Shown here: in pieces, positions 1 through 9,200 of the stretch
Position numbering within the stretch: the stretch's first letter is position 1
How the letters are laid out: each line of letters starts with the position of its first letter
Source: Baffinella frigidus
Lineage: Eukaryota > Cryptophyceae > Cryptomonadales > Baffinellaceae
Reading direction: 5' to 3'
Length of the DNA: 19,268 bases
Assembly: GCA_026770585.1 (NCBI GenBank)
Contig: MU646433.1
Coordinates: forward strand, 544,240-563,507
Translations under genes and position numbers: made by a program
Notes under the pieces: generated by a model
Seen by the model: the letters and a program-made list of their open reading frames with translations, nothing else
What the model was told of the DNA's origin: nothing
Databases searched by the model: none

Positions 1-29
1 TAAACCCTAAACCCTAAACCGTAAACCAG
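1..29 (+). repeat. Telomere-like CCCTAAA repeat at the 3' end of an intron
   Basis: Three units of CCCTAAA (one reading CCGTAAA) run directly into an AG at 28-29, after which a coding frame opens. This is the same layout as the intron 3' ends elsewhere in the window, so it is read as intron rather than a chromosome end. Confidence 0.6.
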
Positions 30-153
30 GGCGGCACTGCAGCGGAAGAAGTGGCGGGCAGGCACCCTCGACGCTGAACGGTACGCCGCGGCCTGGGAAG
101 CCTCTATTCGAAATATACTTGAGAAGGGTCTATCTGAAATGCCTTTCGTTTGA
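30..153 (+). CDS. Terminal exon of an unrecognised plus-strand gene (5' part outside window)
   Basis: After the acceptor AG at 28-29 the frame starting at codon 31 reads 40 residues to TGA at 151-153. The peptide is charged and helix-prone (begins AALQRKKWRAG, contains LDAERYAAAWEAS, ends LSEMPFV). I do not recognise the family. Support is the acceptor abutting a telomere-like array, as in the well-established introns here, and a natural-looking C-terminus. The two other frames are closed or less protein-like. The rest of the gene lies upstream of the window. It would converge with the minus-strand candidate ending at 276. Confidence 0.4.
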
Positions 154-275
154 TTAGGGGGTCTAGTTAACTCTGTGCCGTCCCTTGTATTCTCCCAGTC
201 AATTACTAAGACACACGAACAATGTTTCAGAAAGCATTCCGCGCCTGCAGAATGAAGTGCCGGCACGTCGCACGC
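154..275. other. Convergent 3' flank, no gene seen
   Basis: This is a short non-repetitive stretch between two stop codons facing each other (TGA at 151-153 on plus, TAG at 278-276 on minus). It probably holds both 3' untranslated regions. No clear polyadenylation signal was recognised. Confidence 0.4.
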
Positions 276-465
276 CTAGCGTCGAGAACTGCTAGAGAGT
301 GGGGCCCTGCGCAATGCGGCAGCGTCCAGAGACATGCCCAGCAAAAGACCCGGGCAAATGCCTAGCGAAATGAGGCCGAGAAATGCGATGGCACGTTTCA
401 CGAGGCGAAGTTTGCGTCGGAGCCTGGGAACTGGTGCCCACTTTCTCTCCCTGCGAGAGAGAGAG

Positions 466-537
<72 letters not shown>

Positions 538-851
538 TGTGTGTGTGTGTGTGTGCGCGCGCGCGCGAGCAAGAGATAGATAGAGAGAGAGAGAGCGCGC
601 GCGAGAGAGAGAATGAGAGGCAGCCAGGTGCAGAACAGGGAGGCAGTGACAGGCTCGATTGGAATGATACGTAAATTGCGGAACACTCTGCAGGTACAGG
701 CTGCTCACCGACGCTGGATTCCAATGGAACACAGAGTAAGCTCCGCCTGTCCCCGTTTCTTTCCGTCTTGCCGTCCAGCCCCCTTTTCTCTTACAAACCT
801 TAACCCTAAGCCCCAAACCCCTTTCCCTCTTACAAAGCTGCGGTCGGCCAT
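276..851 (-). CDS. Possible small single-span membrane protein (3-exon model)
   Basis: The model has exons 851..834, 746..709 and 450..276, which join in phase to 76 residues and a TAG stop. The last exon is the best supported. On the minus strand the GATA/GA microsatellite reads as a long CT tract ending in CGCAG, an ideal 3' splice site. The exon then encodes a basic stretch (RLRRKLRLVKRA) followed by about 20 hydrophobic residues (AIAFLGLISLGICPGLLLGM) and a short Ser/Arg tail. The middle exon ends at a good GTGAGC donor with matching phase. The first exon is only MADRSF and its ATG lies 17 nt from the candidate ATG of the divergent gene at 869, so at least one of the two starts is probably wrong. 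Family unknown. Confidence 0.3.
454..612 (+). repeat. Compound microsatellite (GA, GATA, GT, GC)
   Basis: Runs of GA, about eight to nine GATA units (472-506), GA again, GT (534-555), alternating GC and further GA/GATA. Long open frames across it (Ser-Leu, Ile-Tyr-Leu-Ser repeats on the minus strand) are repeat artefacts. On the minus strand it acts as the pyrimidine tract of a candidate intron. Confidence 0.95.
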
Positions 852-868
852 ACAAGCATGGGTCCCTG

Positions 869-2865
869 ATGTTTGAAGAGAGCATGGACAGAGAGAACAC
901 TTGCAGCGAGCCTCACTGCCGCGAACTGGCGCCAACGTGCACAACGCCTCTCTCAAGTCGTCAATAGAGTCGCGTTCGAATTGTGTCCATGGCGGCTCTA
1001 ATCTTCTCGCGGCGGACCGACTGACTGACTGACCGCCTTACTGACTGACTGGCGGACTTACTGACTTACTGACTTACTGACTGCCTGCCTGCCTGCCTGC
1101 CTGACTCACTCCCTCACTCACTCACTCACTCACTCACTCACTCACTGGCTGACTGACTGACTGAATAACTGACTGGCTCAGCGACTCACTGACTCACTCA
1201 CTGGCTGACTGATGTGCTGGCCGACTAACTGACTGACTCACTGACTCACTGAATCGCTTACTGATGTGGTGACAACCGTGATCTGGCAGTCATCGACGAG
1301 CAGGAGGGTCCGAAGACCGAAGCGACTCCCCCTCAACCGACTCTCACCGCTTCGAATCCTCCGGAACCCCCCGTCCCATGATCCTCCCGGCGCCGACCCA
1401 ACCATTGCTCACGGCGGCGTCGACCCCCCCCATGATTCTGGCGCCGCCCACGAGGCAAGATCCGTGTAGCGCGAGCGCGAAAGCCGCGCTGCAGGCCCAG
1501 ATCCTTCGACTCACAGCGCGTCCTCCGGTGCGTCCCTCTTCTCGGTTCAACCGGGAGGTTCAACCTAGGCGGGTGCCTAGTTGGCAATCTACCCGATGGC
1601 CTACTTGGCACTCTAGACAATTCAGGTTATGTACGTGTTAGATACTGGACTGGTCGCCTCTCTTGGCGGCGCATAAAAAAACCCGGAGGGGCGCGAAACG
1701 TGAGGTGGAGAAGAGGCAGAAACGGCCGTGCGGCGCATCCCTAATCCCCGCTCATGTCCGGTCCCCAATTGCCAACATTCCGGCTCTGTTCGTTGCCGCT
1801 CATGCCAGGCGCCTGACTTCCGCCAACTTATTTTGGTGATTGTTTTTTTGGCGCTGAGCTCTAGAGGCTGCACCCTGCCCAGGTGCGGCGGCCACCTGGA
1901 GGAGCCACGAATGCGGGGGGGGGCGCGGAGGGGGGGGGTCTTCCGGGAGGCGGGGACGCGGGGGGCACGGTTGCTGACAAGGGAAGACTGTTGCTGGCCG
2001 AGAGGGAGGCGGACCGGGCGCGCGCCATCGAGGAGGATGCCCTTTCTCGCCGAAGGTGTGTCCGCCGCCGAAACCCGAAAGCGTAACGCCAGTAGAGCTC
2101 CCGAAAGCGTACCGCCAGCAGAGCTCGCGCAATGGTCGGAGCCGTATGTGGGTATGCCGCCACGCCTGCGTGGTTTAGTTGCGGCCAAGAATGCGCGTGC
2201 TCAATGTCCAAATTTTGCGGACATTGGATGCTGGAAAACGAGATGACGGTGTTGTGAGTGGCGAAACCCGCGGGCAGAAGGCCCCTTCTCGCACGACCCG
2301 CTCCAGTGACGCGGCAGTCACGAGTGAAACCTTGTGCGAAACGATTCACGCTTCAAAGGACGGTGCAGCGTGAATCGTTGTGCGGAAGAACATGACAAGG
2401 GGGCGTGGCTGCTCGCGGCAGGCGGGTCTCGTTCAAGCGATCCTAAACCCTCAACCATGAACCATGAACCATGAACCATGAACCATGAACCATGAACCAT
2501 GAACCCTTAACCCTAAACCCTAAACCCCAAACTGCAAACGCAGGCTGGTCTCGCTAGAGCGATCGCTGGAGCGCTCGGAGGAAGTGGCAGTGGAGCGTTC
2601 GCATCGCGCCTTGCGAAGGCGCCTGCTTGCCCTCCGAACCAAACACCAGCCGTCGTTCCGCCACCCATCGCCCGCGTCACTGCGAGACAAATCCGAAGAG
2701 TTGACTTTAGGGCGACGGCCACTTCCTCGAGGCTTGCTCGAAGCCCACCCAGAGAGTGCGGCGACGCCGGGGTTGGGGAGGGTGGGGGAGGGAGGATGTG
2801 TTGAGGACCGTGCTTTGCTGGCACGTGAGGGGTCCGCTTTTGAGGTGGATCTACCCCCGCAATAG
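869..2865 (+). CDS. Unrecognised protein with a C-terminal charged coiled-coil (4-exon model)
   Basis: Exons 869..936, 1290..1527, 1883..2055 and 2544..2865 join in frame to 266 residues with a TAG stop at 2863-2865. Phases agree at every junction. Residues 24-102 are Ser/Pro-rich, 103-132 Gly-rich (from long G runs), and about 133-195 form a highly charged helical stretch (GRLLLAEREADRARAIEED, then LVSLERSLERSEEVAVERS) that continues smoothly across the last splice junction; this continuity is the main evidence. Acceptors are good (CCCAG, CGCAG); donors are GTGCAC, GTGCGT and GTGTGT. The first exon is the least certain, and its ATG is only 17 nt from the minus-strand candidate start at 851. 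The tail after residue 200 is low in recognisable structure. No family assigned. The gene converges with the kinase gene downstream. Confidence 0.42.
1017..1265 (+). repeat. CTGA/CTCA/CTGC tetranucleotide repeat
   Basis: About 250 nt built of four-base units, mainly CTGA with blocks of CTGC (1080-1102) and CTCA (1110-1146). In the gene model it fills most of the first intron (937..1289), whose acceptor GGCAG at 1285-1289 follows closely. Confidence 0.95.
2074..2125 (+). repeat. 26-bp tandem duplication
   Basis: Two adjacent 26-nt copies (2074-2099 and 2100-2125) start CCCGAAAGCGTA and end AGAGCT, with two differences. They lie just inside the intron 2056..2543. Confidence 0.85.
2453..2527 (+). 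repeat. CCATGAA heptamer array grading into CCCTAAA
   Basis: Seven consecutive units of a seven-base repeat (aaccatg) are followed by CCCTTAA and CCCTAAA units, ending about 16 nt before the acceptor at 2542-2543. The period stays at seven while the unit changes, which links this array to the telomere-like family. Confidence 0.9.
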
Positions 2866-3541
2866 CCCCAAATGAATCTACCCCGAATACATCCGAGGTA
2901 ATGTTTCTCCTTGCCCGAGGCGGGGCCTTCCTAGGACGCCGTCCGCACAGGCATCTTTGCATAGTCCGGAGAGGGACATGTGTACAGCAGTGACAGGTGG
3001 GGCGCGGGACGCACTTCTTTCGAGGATCAACACCGTTTCGGAGCGCGCCGTCCACGCCCCAGAGAAAAAACTTCACAACAATGTTTCAGGGGTCAACCAC
3101 GTTGTTCACGGCGGTCGATGGACCACGTGTGTGGGAAAGCATTTGCACACGGTTTCTTATGTCACCACCTGTATATGTACATGTATATACATCAACTCTG
3201 TCGGAAGCACCGTGGCCACGACGCCCTGTGGCCCATCAACGAATCGTCCAACCGCAAGACCACCCCTCCCTCCCTTGCCTCCGCCGACTACACTTGTACA
3301 ACGGAACCTCGCTCATAAGAAGGCGCACCCCCCAAGAAGCCTACAGTAGGCCTTTGCCCAGGGCCGTACGGTGCTCCTAAGGGAGGGGGGCTTCTTATGC
3401 GCGAGGTACCCCTGTAGCTGCCACGGCCACACCCTCCACTCCTGAGGACGGGCGTCCGGGACGGGCCCGCCTCGGGGCTCGGACGGGCCCGCTTCGATAC
3501 TAGGACGGGCCCGCCTCGGGGCGGGAGGCCCGGAGGACCCT
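2866..3541. other. Convergent intergenic region
   Basis: This lies between the TAG of the plus-strand gene and the TGA of the kinase gene. No coding exon could be supported on either strand. The three overlapping plus-strand frames at 2957-3380 show no splice or family evidence. It contains one inverted-repeat element (3295-3418) and runs of GGACGGGCCCGC-type sequence (3460-3515, three related copies). Confidence 0.5.
3295..3418. mobile_element. MITE-like inverted-repeat element, copy 1
   Basis: Left arm 3303-3322 (GGAACCTCGCTCATAAGAAG) matches the reverse complement of the right arm 3391-3410 at 18 of 20 positions. Weaker pairing continues outwards, and internal C and G runs also pair. The termini resemble those of the elements at 3829-3945 and 10986-11368. 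No open reading frame, so non-autonomous. Confidence 0.6.
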
Positions 3542-6164
3542 TCAGGCAGATGACAGCCCGGTGGTTATTCGCGCGAGCCAGGGGTGCGAGAGGCACGCTT
3601 CGGCGGAGATCCTCTTGTCAACGTCGCGGTTGATGCACTTGAGGATCAGATCCTGCGCCACCAGGAACAACTCTCAGGTTATGAGCCCTCATCTACAACC
3701 TCTCATGTTATGAGCCCCCGTCTCAGGTTACGAACCTGCATGGCCGTACGCGAGAGCTCGCTGTGTTGCTGCGGCCGAGCAGGTAGTGCGCGACGCCGAG
3801 CAGGGGTCTGTTTCAGGAGGCCGGTGCACGGGTGTCTCGCCCTAAGGAGCCCCCCCCCCCCCCCAGGACCACCGTAGGGCTGTTGGTATAGGCCTGCTGG
3901 GGGGTCCTAGGGGGAGGGAGGGCTCCTTATGAGCGAGGTGCCCCTGCGGTCGCTCCAACTCTGCACTCCGTATGCGCACCGCGTTGGCGTGTTGAACCCA
4001 ACTTGAATCTCCCAAACCCTAAACCCCAAACCCTGGAGGAGAGGGAAGCGACCTTGCAATCGGTGGAGAGAGTCTCGGGGAATGGCGGGAAGTCCGTGGA
4101 CTGTGCGATCTGGAACATGAGGCTGAACTTGTTCGTTGCCTGCCGTCGCCAACCTCAGAGTTAAACAACCTCAGAGTGAACCTCGGAGTTGAACGCAACC
4201 TCTGAGTTAAACACAATGAACTAGTTCGTTGCCTGCCCCCCCACCTTCCCTCTCTCACTCGCTCTCTCTTTACGACCAGGATTGCAAAACAAGAAGATGC
4301 CAGCTCATGCACAGGCTGAGGCATGTGGGGGGGCTGAGATCGAAGGACACAGGTGCGTGTCTGATTCCGGAGGTTGGAAACGTGGGACAAGAGAAACCGC
4401 ATCCACAGATGTGTGCCGGGTCATTCCAGTGGTTCTTTGCGGATTCCAGGGTGGCCCTCTGAACGATGGTCAACGTCAAACGTATGCTAGCTCCGGTGCA
4501 GGCTGGACGGGGTGAGACCGCAGGCCACGGATGGGTGCCGGTAGCCATCTCAATGATCGTCATCCCCATGCTCCAGCAGTCCGCCTGCCCCAGGGCTTTG
4601 GGGGTTAGGCTGTGTGCTTTGAGAATTGAGGGTTGGGGTGTGGGGTTCGGGGTTTGAAATTTGAGATTTGGGGGTTGGGGGTTGGGATTTGGGGTTTGGG
4701 GTTTGGGGATTGGGGTTTGAGGTGTGGGGTTTGGGGTTTGGGGTTTGGGATTTGGGGTTGGGGGTTTAGGGTTTTTGGTTTGGGGTTGGGGTTTGGAGTG
4801 TAGAGTTTAGGGTGTGGGTTTAGGGTTTAGAGTTGAGGGCGAAGGGTTGAGGGTTAAGGGTGAAGGGTTTAGGGTTCAGGGTTTCGGGTTTGAGGTTGAG
4901 GGTTTAGGGTTGGGGGTTTAGGGTGTAGGGTTTAGGGTTTAGGATTTAGGGTTTAGGGTTTAGGGTTTATGGTTCAGGGTTTGGGGTTCAGGGTTTAGGG
5001 TTTAGGCTTTAGGGTGTGAGGTTGAGGGTTAAGGATTTGAGGTTTTGAGTTCACGGTTTAGGCTTTAGTGTGTAGGGTGTAGGGTGTAAGGTGTAGGGTG
5101 TAGGGTGTAGGGTGTAGGGTGTAGGGTCTAGGGTTTAGGGTTTAGGGCTTAGGGATTAGGGTTCAGGGTTGAGGGTCTGGAGAGGCGTAAGGGTTGAGGG
5201 TTCACGGTTGAGGGTTGACCGGGCGGCCGTAGCGCTCTTGTCTGATCACCTCTGGGGCCATCCTGCGCGGTTGAAGGTTCAGGGTTTAGGGTCTAGGCGG
5301 ATGGTGTAGGGGTTAGGGGCATGTGTGCAGGGTTTCGGGTTTCGGGTGTAGGGTTTCGGGTTTCGGGTTTCGGGTTTCGGGTTGTGGGTTTCGATTTTTG
5401 GTCTAGAGGGTTTGGGGGGGGGGGGGTAGGGTCGAGGGGGTAGAACACGCGACTCCTCCACCCCCGCCACAGCTGCTCCTATCGCTCTCGCTCTCTCTTT
5501 CTCCTTACGACCAGGATTGCACAACTCAAAGATGGCACAACCCTGCTCCCCCGCAAGCGTCAACCCGCTCTCCCCACCTCCCACACCCCGAGCCTGAATG
5601 GCCGGACAAGGCTGCAGCGGTACAGCCTCGGTGCGAGTGCATACATTCCGCCCTTGATGCCATCAATCAAGGTGCCTCTACATCTCTACGGTCCTAGGGG
5701 GCGGAGCGGGATGGCCAGTGCAGGACAGGCAGGTGCAGACGCCTCCAGGGCGGGCGGTGTTCCACACACGGTCCCAGCTCTGCTCTCCCGCCAGCCCTCC
5801 CAAGGGAATTTCCGGCAAACCTTCACCCCCGTGGAGGTTTGCCGGAAATAGAAACGTACGAGGCAGACATTCCATTTGGGACACGCCATGCCACCAAGGT
5901 TGACTCAAAAACGAAAAGTTGACATAGCTGCCTGGCGCGCCCGGGGAGGCAAGAGGCAGGAGGCAGGATAGTAGCAGTAGGGTGTCGAAAACAGACTCGT
6001 GCGAGGAAAGCTTTCAGTTGGAAGGCGCCGTAGCCAGCCTCGTGGCGCCACGGCGAGTGACAGGGTTTCACCAGTAGCTTCAGTGCGAGAGGAAACGCGA
6101 AACAGAGAGAGAGAGCGAGCGAGAGAGAGAGCGAGTGTGTGTGTGCGAGTGTGTGTGAGAGAGC

Positions 6165-6206
<42 letters not shown>

Positions 6207-9200
6207 GCCCTGGAACAAGGCGGGTAGGCAGGATGGTACCAGTAGGGAGTACCCGCCATGGAAGTGAGGCCTTGTCCGGTGGTCCCGCGCAGCTGCACAG
6301 GTGATCGCACCTCCATCACTCGCCATCAGGTTATGGTACCTCCATCAATCTCGCGGGTTATGGCACCTCGATCAATCGCTTACCACAACCTGATTAATCT
6401 GTGAGCACGACCTGATGAATATATTAGCGACTTGATGAATCTGGTAGCACGAGTGGCACCTCGATCAATTCGCACAGGTTATGGTGTCTTGATGACTCTC
6501 TTGGCACGACCGCGGGAAGCTGAGGTGCAGAGCAGAGAGAGAAGTGTGGACTGCACCCCATGAACCCTACACCCTAAAACCTGAACCCTAAAACAGTGCG
6601 CGAATACCATCCCCAGCAAAGAAACCAATCGATCGTTTTCAAAAGAAAGCATTCGACCACTCTCAGGAATCAAGAATCGAGAGCCCTACAGGCAGCTGTA
6701 CAGCTTGCATTAGCAAACCTGGGCGGAGGCTCCAAAGTCAGCGAGCTTGAGCAGTCCGTTGGCCGCCACCAGGATGTTTGCCCCCTTGATGTCCCGATGC
6801 TGCCGGGTGAGGTATCACATTATTGTTGTACATTTCGGGTTAGCCCGGATTTTTTTTGAGATCAGGTCGGAGGATCGGGGAACGGAAAAACGTAAAAATG
6901 GTTCGTTTTGTGAGGTGTTATGGGTGGGGGTCGCGATCTTGTCATCAAATCCATGCTTAACATAGCAAAAAACTTTAGATGGACGTGAAAATTAATACGA
7001 TTTTTCCATTTTTTCGATCCCACGTCCTGATGTGAATTCCGCGCTAATCCGAAATCTACAGTATCAAGTGGACATGATGGTTCTGCGGTACAAATGCGTC
7101 AACTTTGGGGCGGAAAAGAGCCCGGGCCCACGAAAATGGTGAGGCCACATAGACTGAGGCAGGAGGGGGGCGGCACCATCACGTTCTGACTGTGCACGTA
7201 CGCCACCCCCTCGGCCTGGTGTAGGGCGTAGGGTTTGGGGTTTAGGGATTAGGGTTGATGGTTTGGGGTTTAGGGTTCAGGGTTCAGGGATGAGGGATTG
7301 GGGTTTAGGGTTTGGGGTTAAGGGTGTAGGGTTAAGAGTTACGGGTTTAGGGTTCAGGGTTTGAGTTTTAGGGTTTAGGGTTGAAGGTTTACGGTTTAGG
7401 GTTCAGGGTTCAGGGTGCAGGGTTTAGGGTTTAGGGTTTAGGGTCTAGGGTTTAAGGTTTAGGGTTGAGGGCTCAGGGCTTAGGACTGGACCATCTGGCG
7501 GCAGTAGAGCGCGAGCACGGTCTCGGGGAACGCGCCGAACGATTCGCACAGGGACGACACCGATCTGCCGTGCACCCACCCGTTTGTTTTGAGGCGTTTT
7601 GTAAGGACCCGGGTGTTGTTTTGCGCTGGGCATCGAGGTGGGCGTTTTGCTTTCAGTGTGGGTGTCCTGAGCAACAACCCTATGGCTCTACGGATGGCCT
7701 GCCGTGGGGTCCTATGGATCATTCACTTATCCATGACACGTTGCTCTCGCGGGTGGGAGGAGCCTCATGGGTTCGGAGTTTAGGGTTTGGGCATCAGGTT
7801 TCAAGTTTTGGGGTTGACGATTTCGGGTTTGGATTGTCGGGTTTAGGGTTGGGGTTTAGGGTTTAGGGTTCAGGTTTTAATGGTTTAGGATGTAAGGTTC
7901 AGGGTTTGGTGTTTAGGGTTTAGGGTTTAGGGTTTAGGGTTTAGGGTTTAGGGTTTGGTATTTAGGTGTTAGGGTGAAGGGTTTCGGGTTGCGGGTTGAG
8001 GGTTCAGGGTTGAGGGCACCCACCCGCCAGGACAGAACTCCATGAGGATGTTGAGGGACGTTTCGATCGAGTGCGTCCCGATGTACTGCACCTGCTTTAG
8101 GGTTCAGGGTTCAGGGTTTAGGGTGTAGGGTTTGGGGTGTAGGGTTTAGGGTTTAGGGTGTGGGGTTGAGGGTTTATGGTTTAGATTTTAGGGGTTAGGG
8201 TTTAGGGTTTAGGGTTTAGGGTTTCTGCACCACGTGGCGATGCTTGAGCTGCCGCAGCAGCGCCACCTGCATCGAAAAGCACATTCAATTCAACCCGTCC
8301 TGTTGTTGTCGTAGGGGTCAGTTATGTGGTATGGTCAAGCTGTGTCGAATCAAACATCGCAAAATCTGATAAAATCCACCCGTAAGATATCACAAAAGGC
8401 GTCTTAAATTGAACGGCTAAGCAAAATGCTCGAGGCCCCTATTCAAAACCAGCATGTAGCCTTTGTGTAGTAACTTTTATGAGGTCACGCAACTTGACGA
8501 AATTAGTCCAGAAGCGAGGTTAGAACACCCTATCCTGGTATAAATGTTGACAACCCCACGTGTAAATAGGATCCTGCAGGATCCTCGAGTAGAACCTCGT
8601 TCTGGATCTCCTCGAGCTCCTCCTTGGCGATGTCGGTGAGCTCCACGCACTTGACGGCCATCAGCTCGCCCGTCACGAGATTCATGGCCATGAACACCTT
8701 CCCGAACGCCCCGCGCCCCACCATCTCCCCCACCTTGTACGAAAACGTCGCGGCGGCCCGCGACACGACGCCGGACCCTGGGGTGCGGCTGGGGCTGGCT
8801 GCTGCGGAATGATGTTGCGAGGTGTCGCGGGCGGGGAGGCTGCCAGCGAGCGACTGCCCTTGGCGCATGGAGCTGAACAACGATGATTGCGGCGGCATTA
8901 TCTTGACGGGGGAGGGGCGTGTAGCGCTCTGGAGAACTGAGCCTGACGGCGGAGGGTCGCGAAGTTGGGTTGTGGGGACGTCCTTGAACCTTCTTGTCAC
9001 GGAGGTCTTGACTCGCACTGAGCCAACGTCTTGCGATTTGCACTTGAGAGTGTACCACTTATCTGAGGTTTCCTGCTCGAGCAGTGTCGAGAGGAGGACG
9101 TGCGTTGAGCCCACCAGCACCGCCCCGAACAGCTTGTTGGCAAACAGGCTGAACTCAATCACCGCCGCGGGGTCAACATCCTGTGGCATCACCCACTCCT

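Noticed and set aside
1-20. True chromosome end (telomere)
   Set aside because: Only about three units are present, they lead into a splice acceptor and coding frame, and the same repeats lie inside introns throughout the window.
276-900. Long minus-strand frames reading Ser-Leu and Ile-Tyr-Leu-Ser repeats
   Set aside because: They are translations of the GA/GATA/GT microsatellite; only the segment 276-450 keeps independent support as an exon.
1622-2349. Overlapping minus-strand frames of 110-188 codons
   Set aside because: They are Pro/Arg-rich because of G runs on plus, have no recognisable domain, and overlap the better-supported plus-strand exon 1883-2055.
2513-3076. Minus-strand 187-codon frame
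   Set aside because: It overlaps the coiled-coil exon on plus, includes telomere-like repeat, and shows no family features or splice partners.
4270-4569. Minus-strand 99-codon frame taken as one gene
   Set aside because: Only its first part is kinase exon 9 (4584-4519); the rest is read-through into intron 9.
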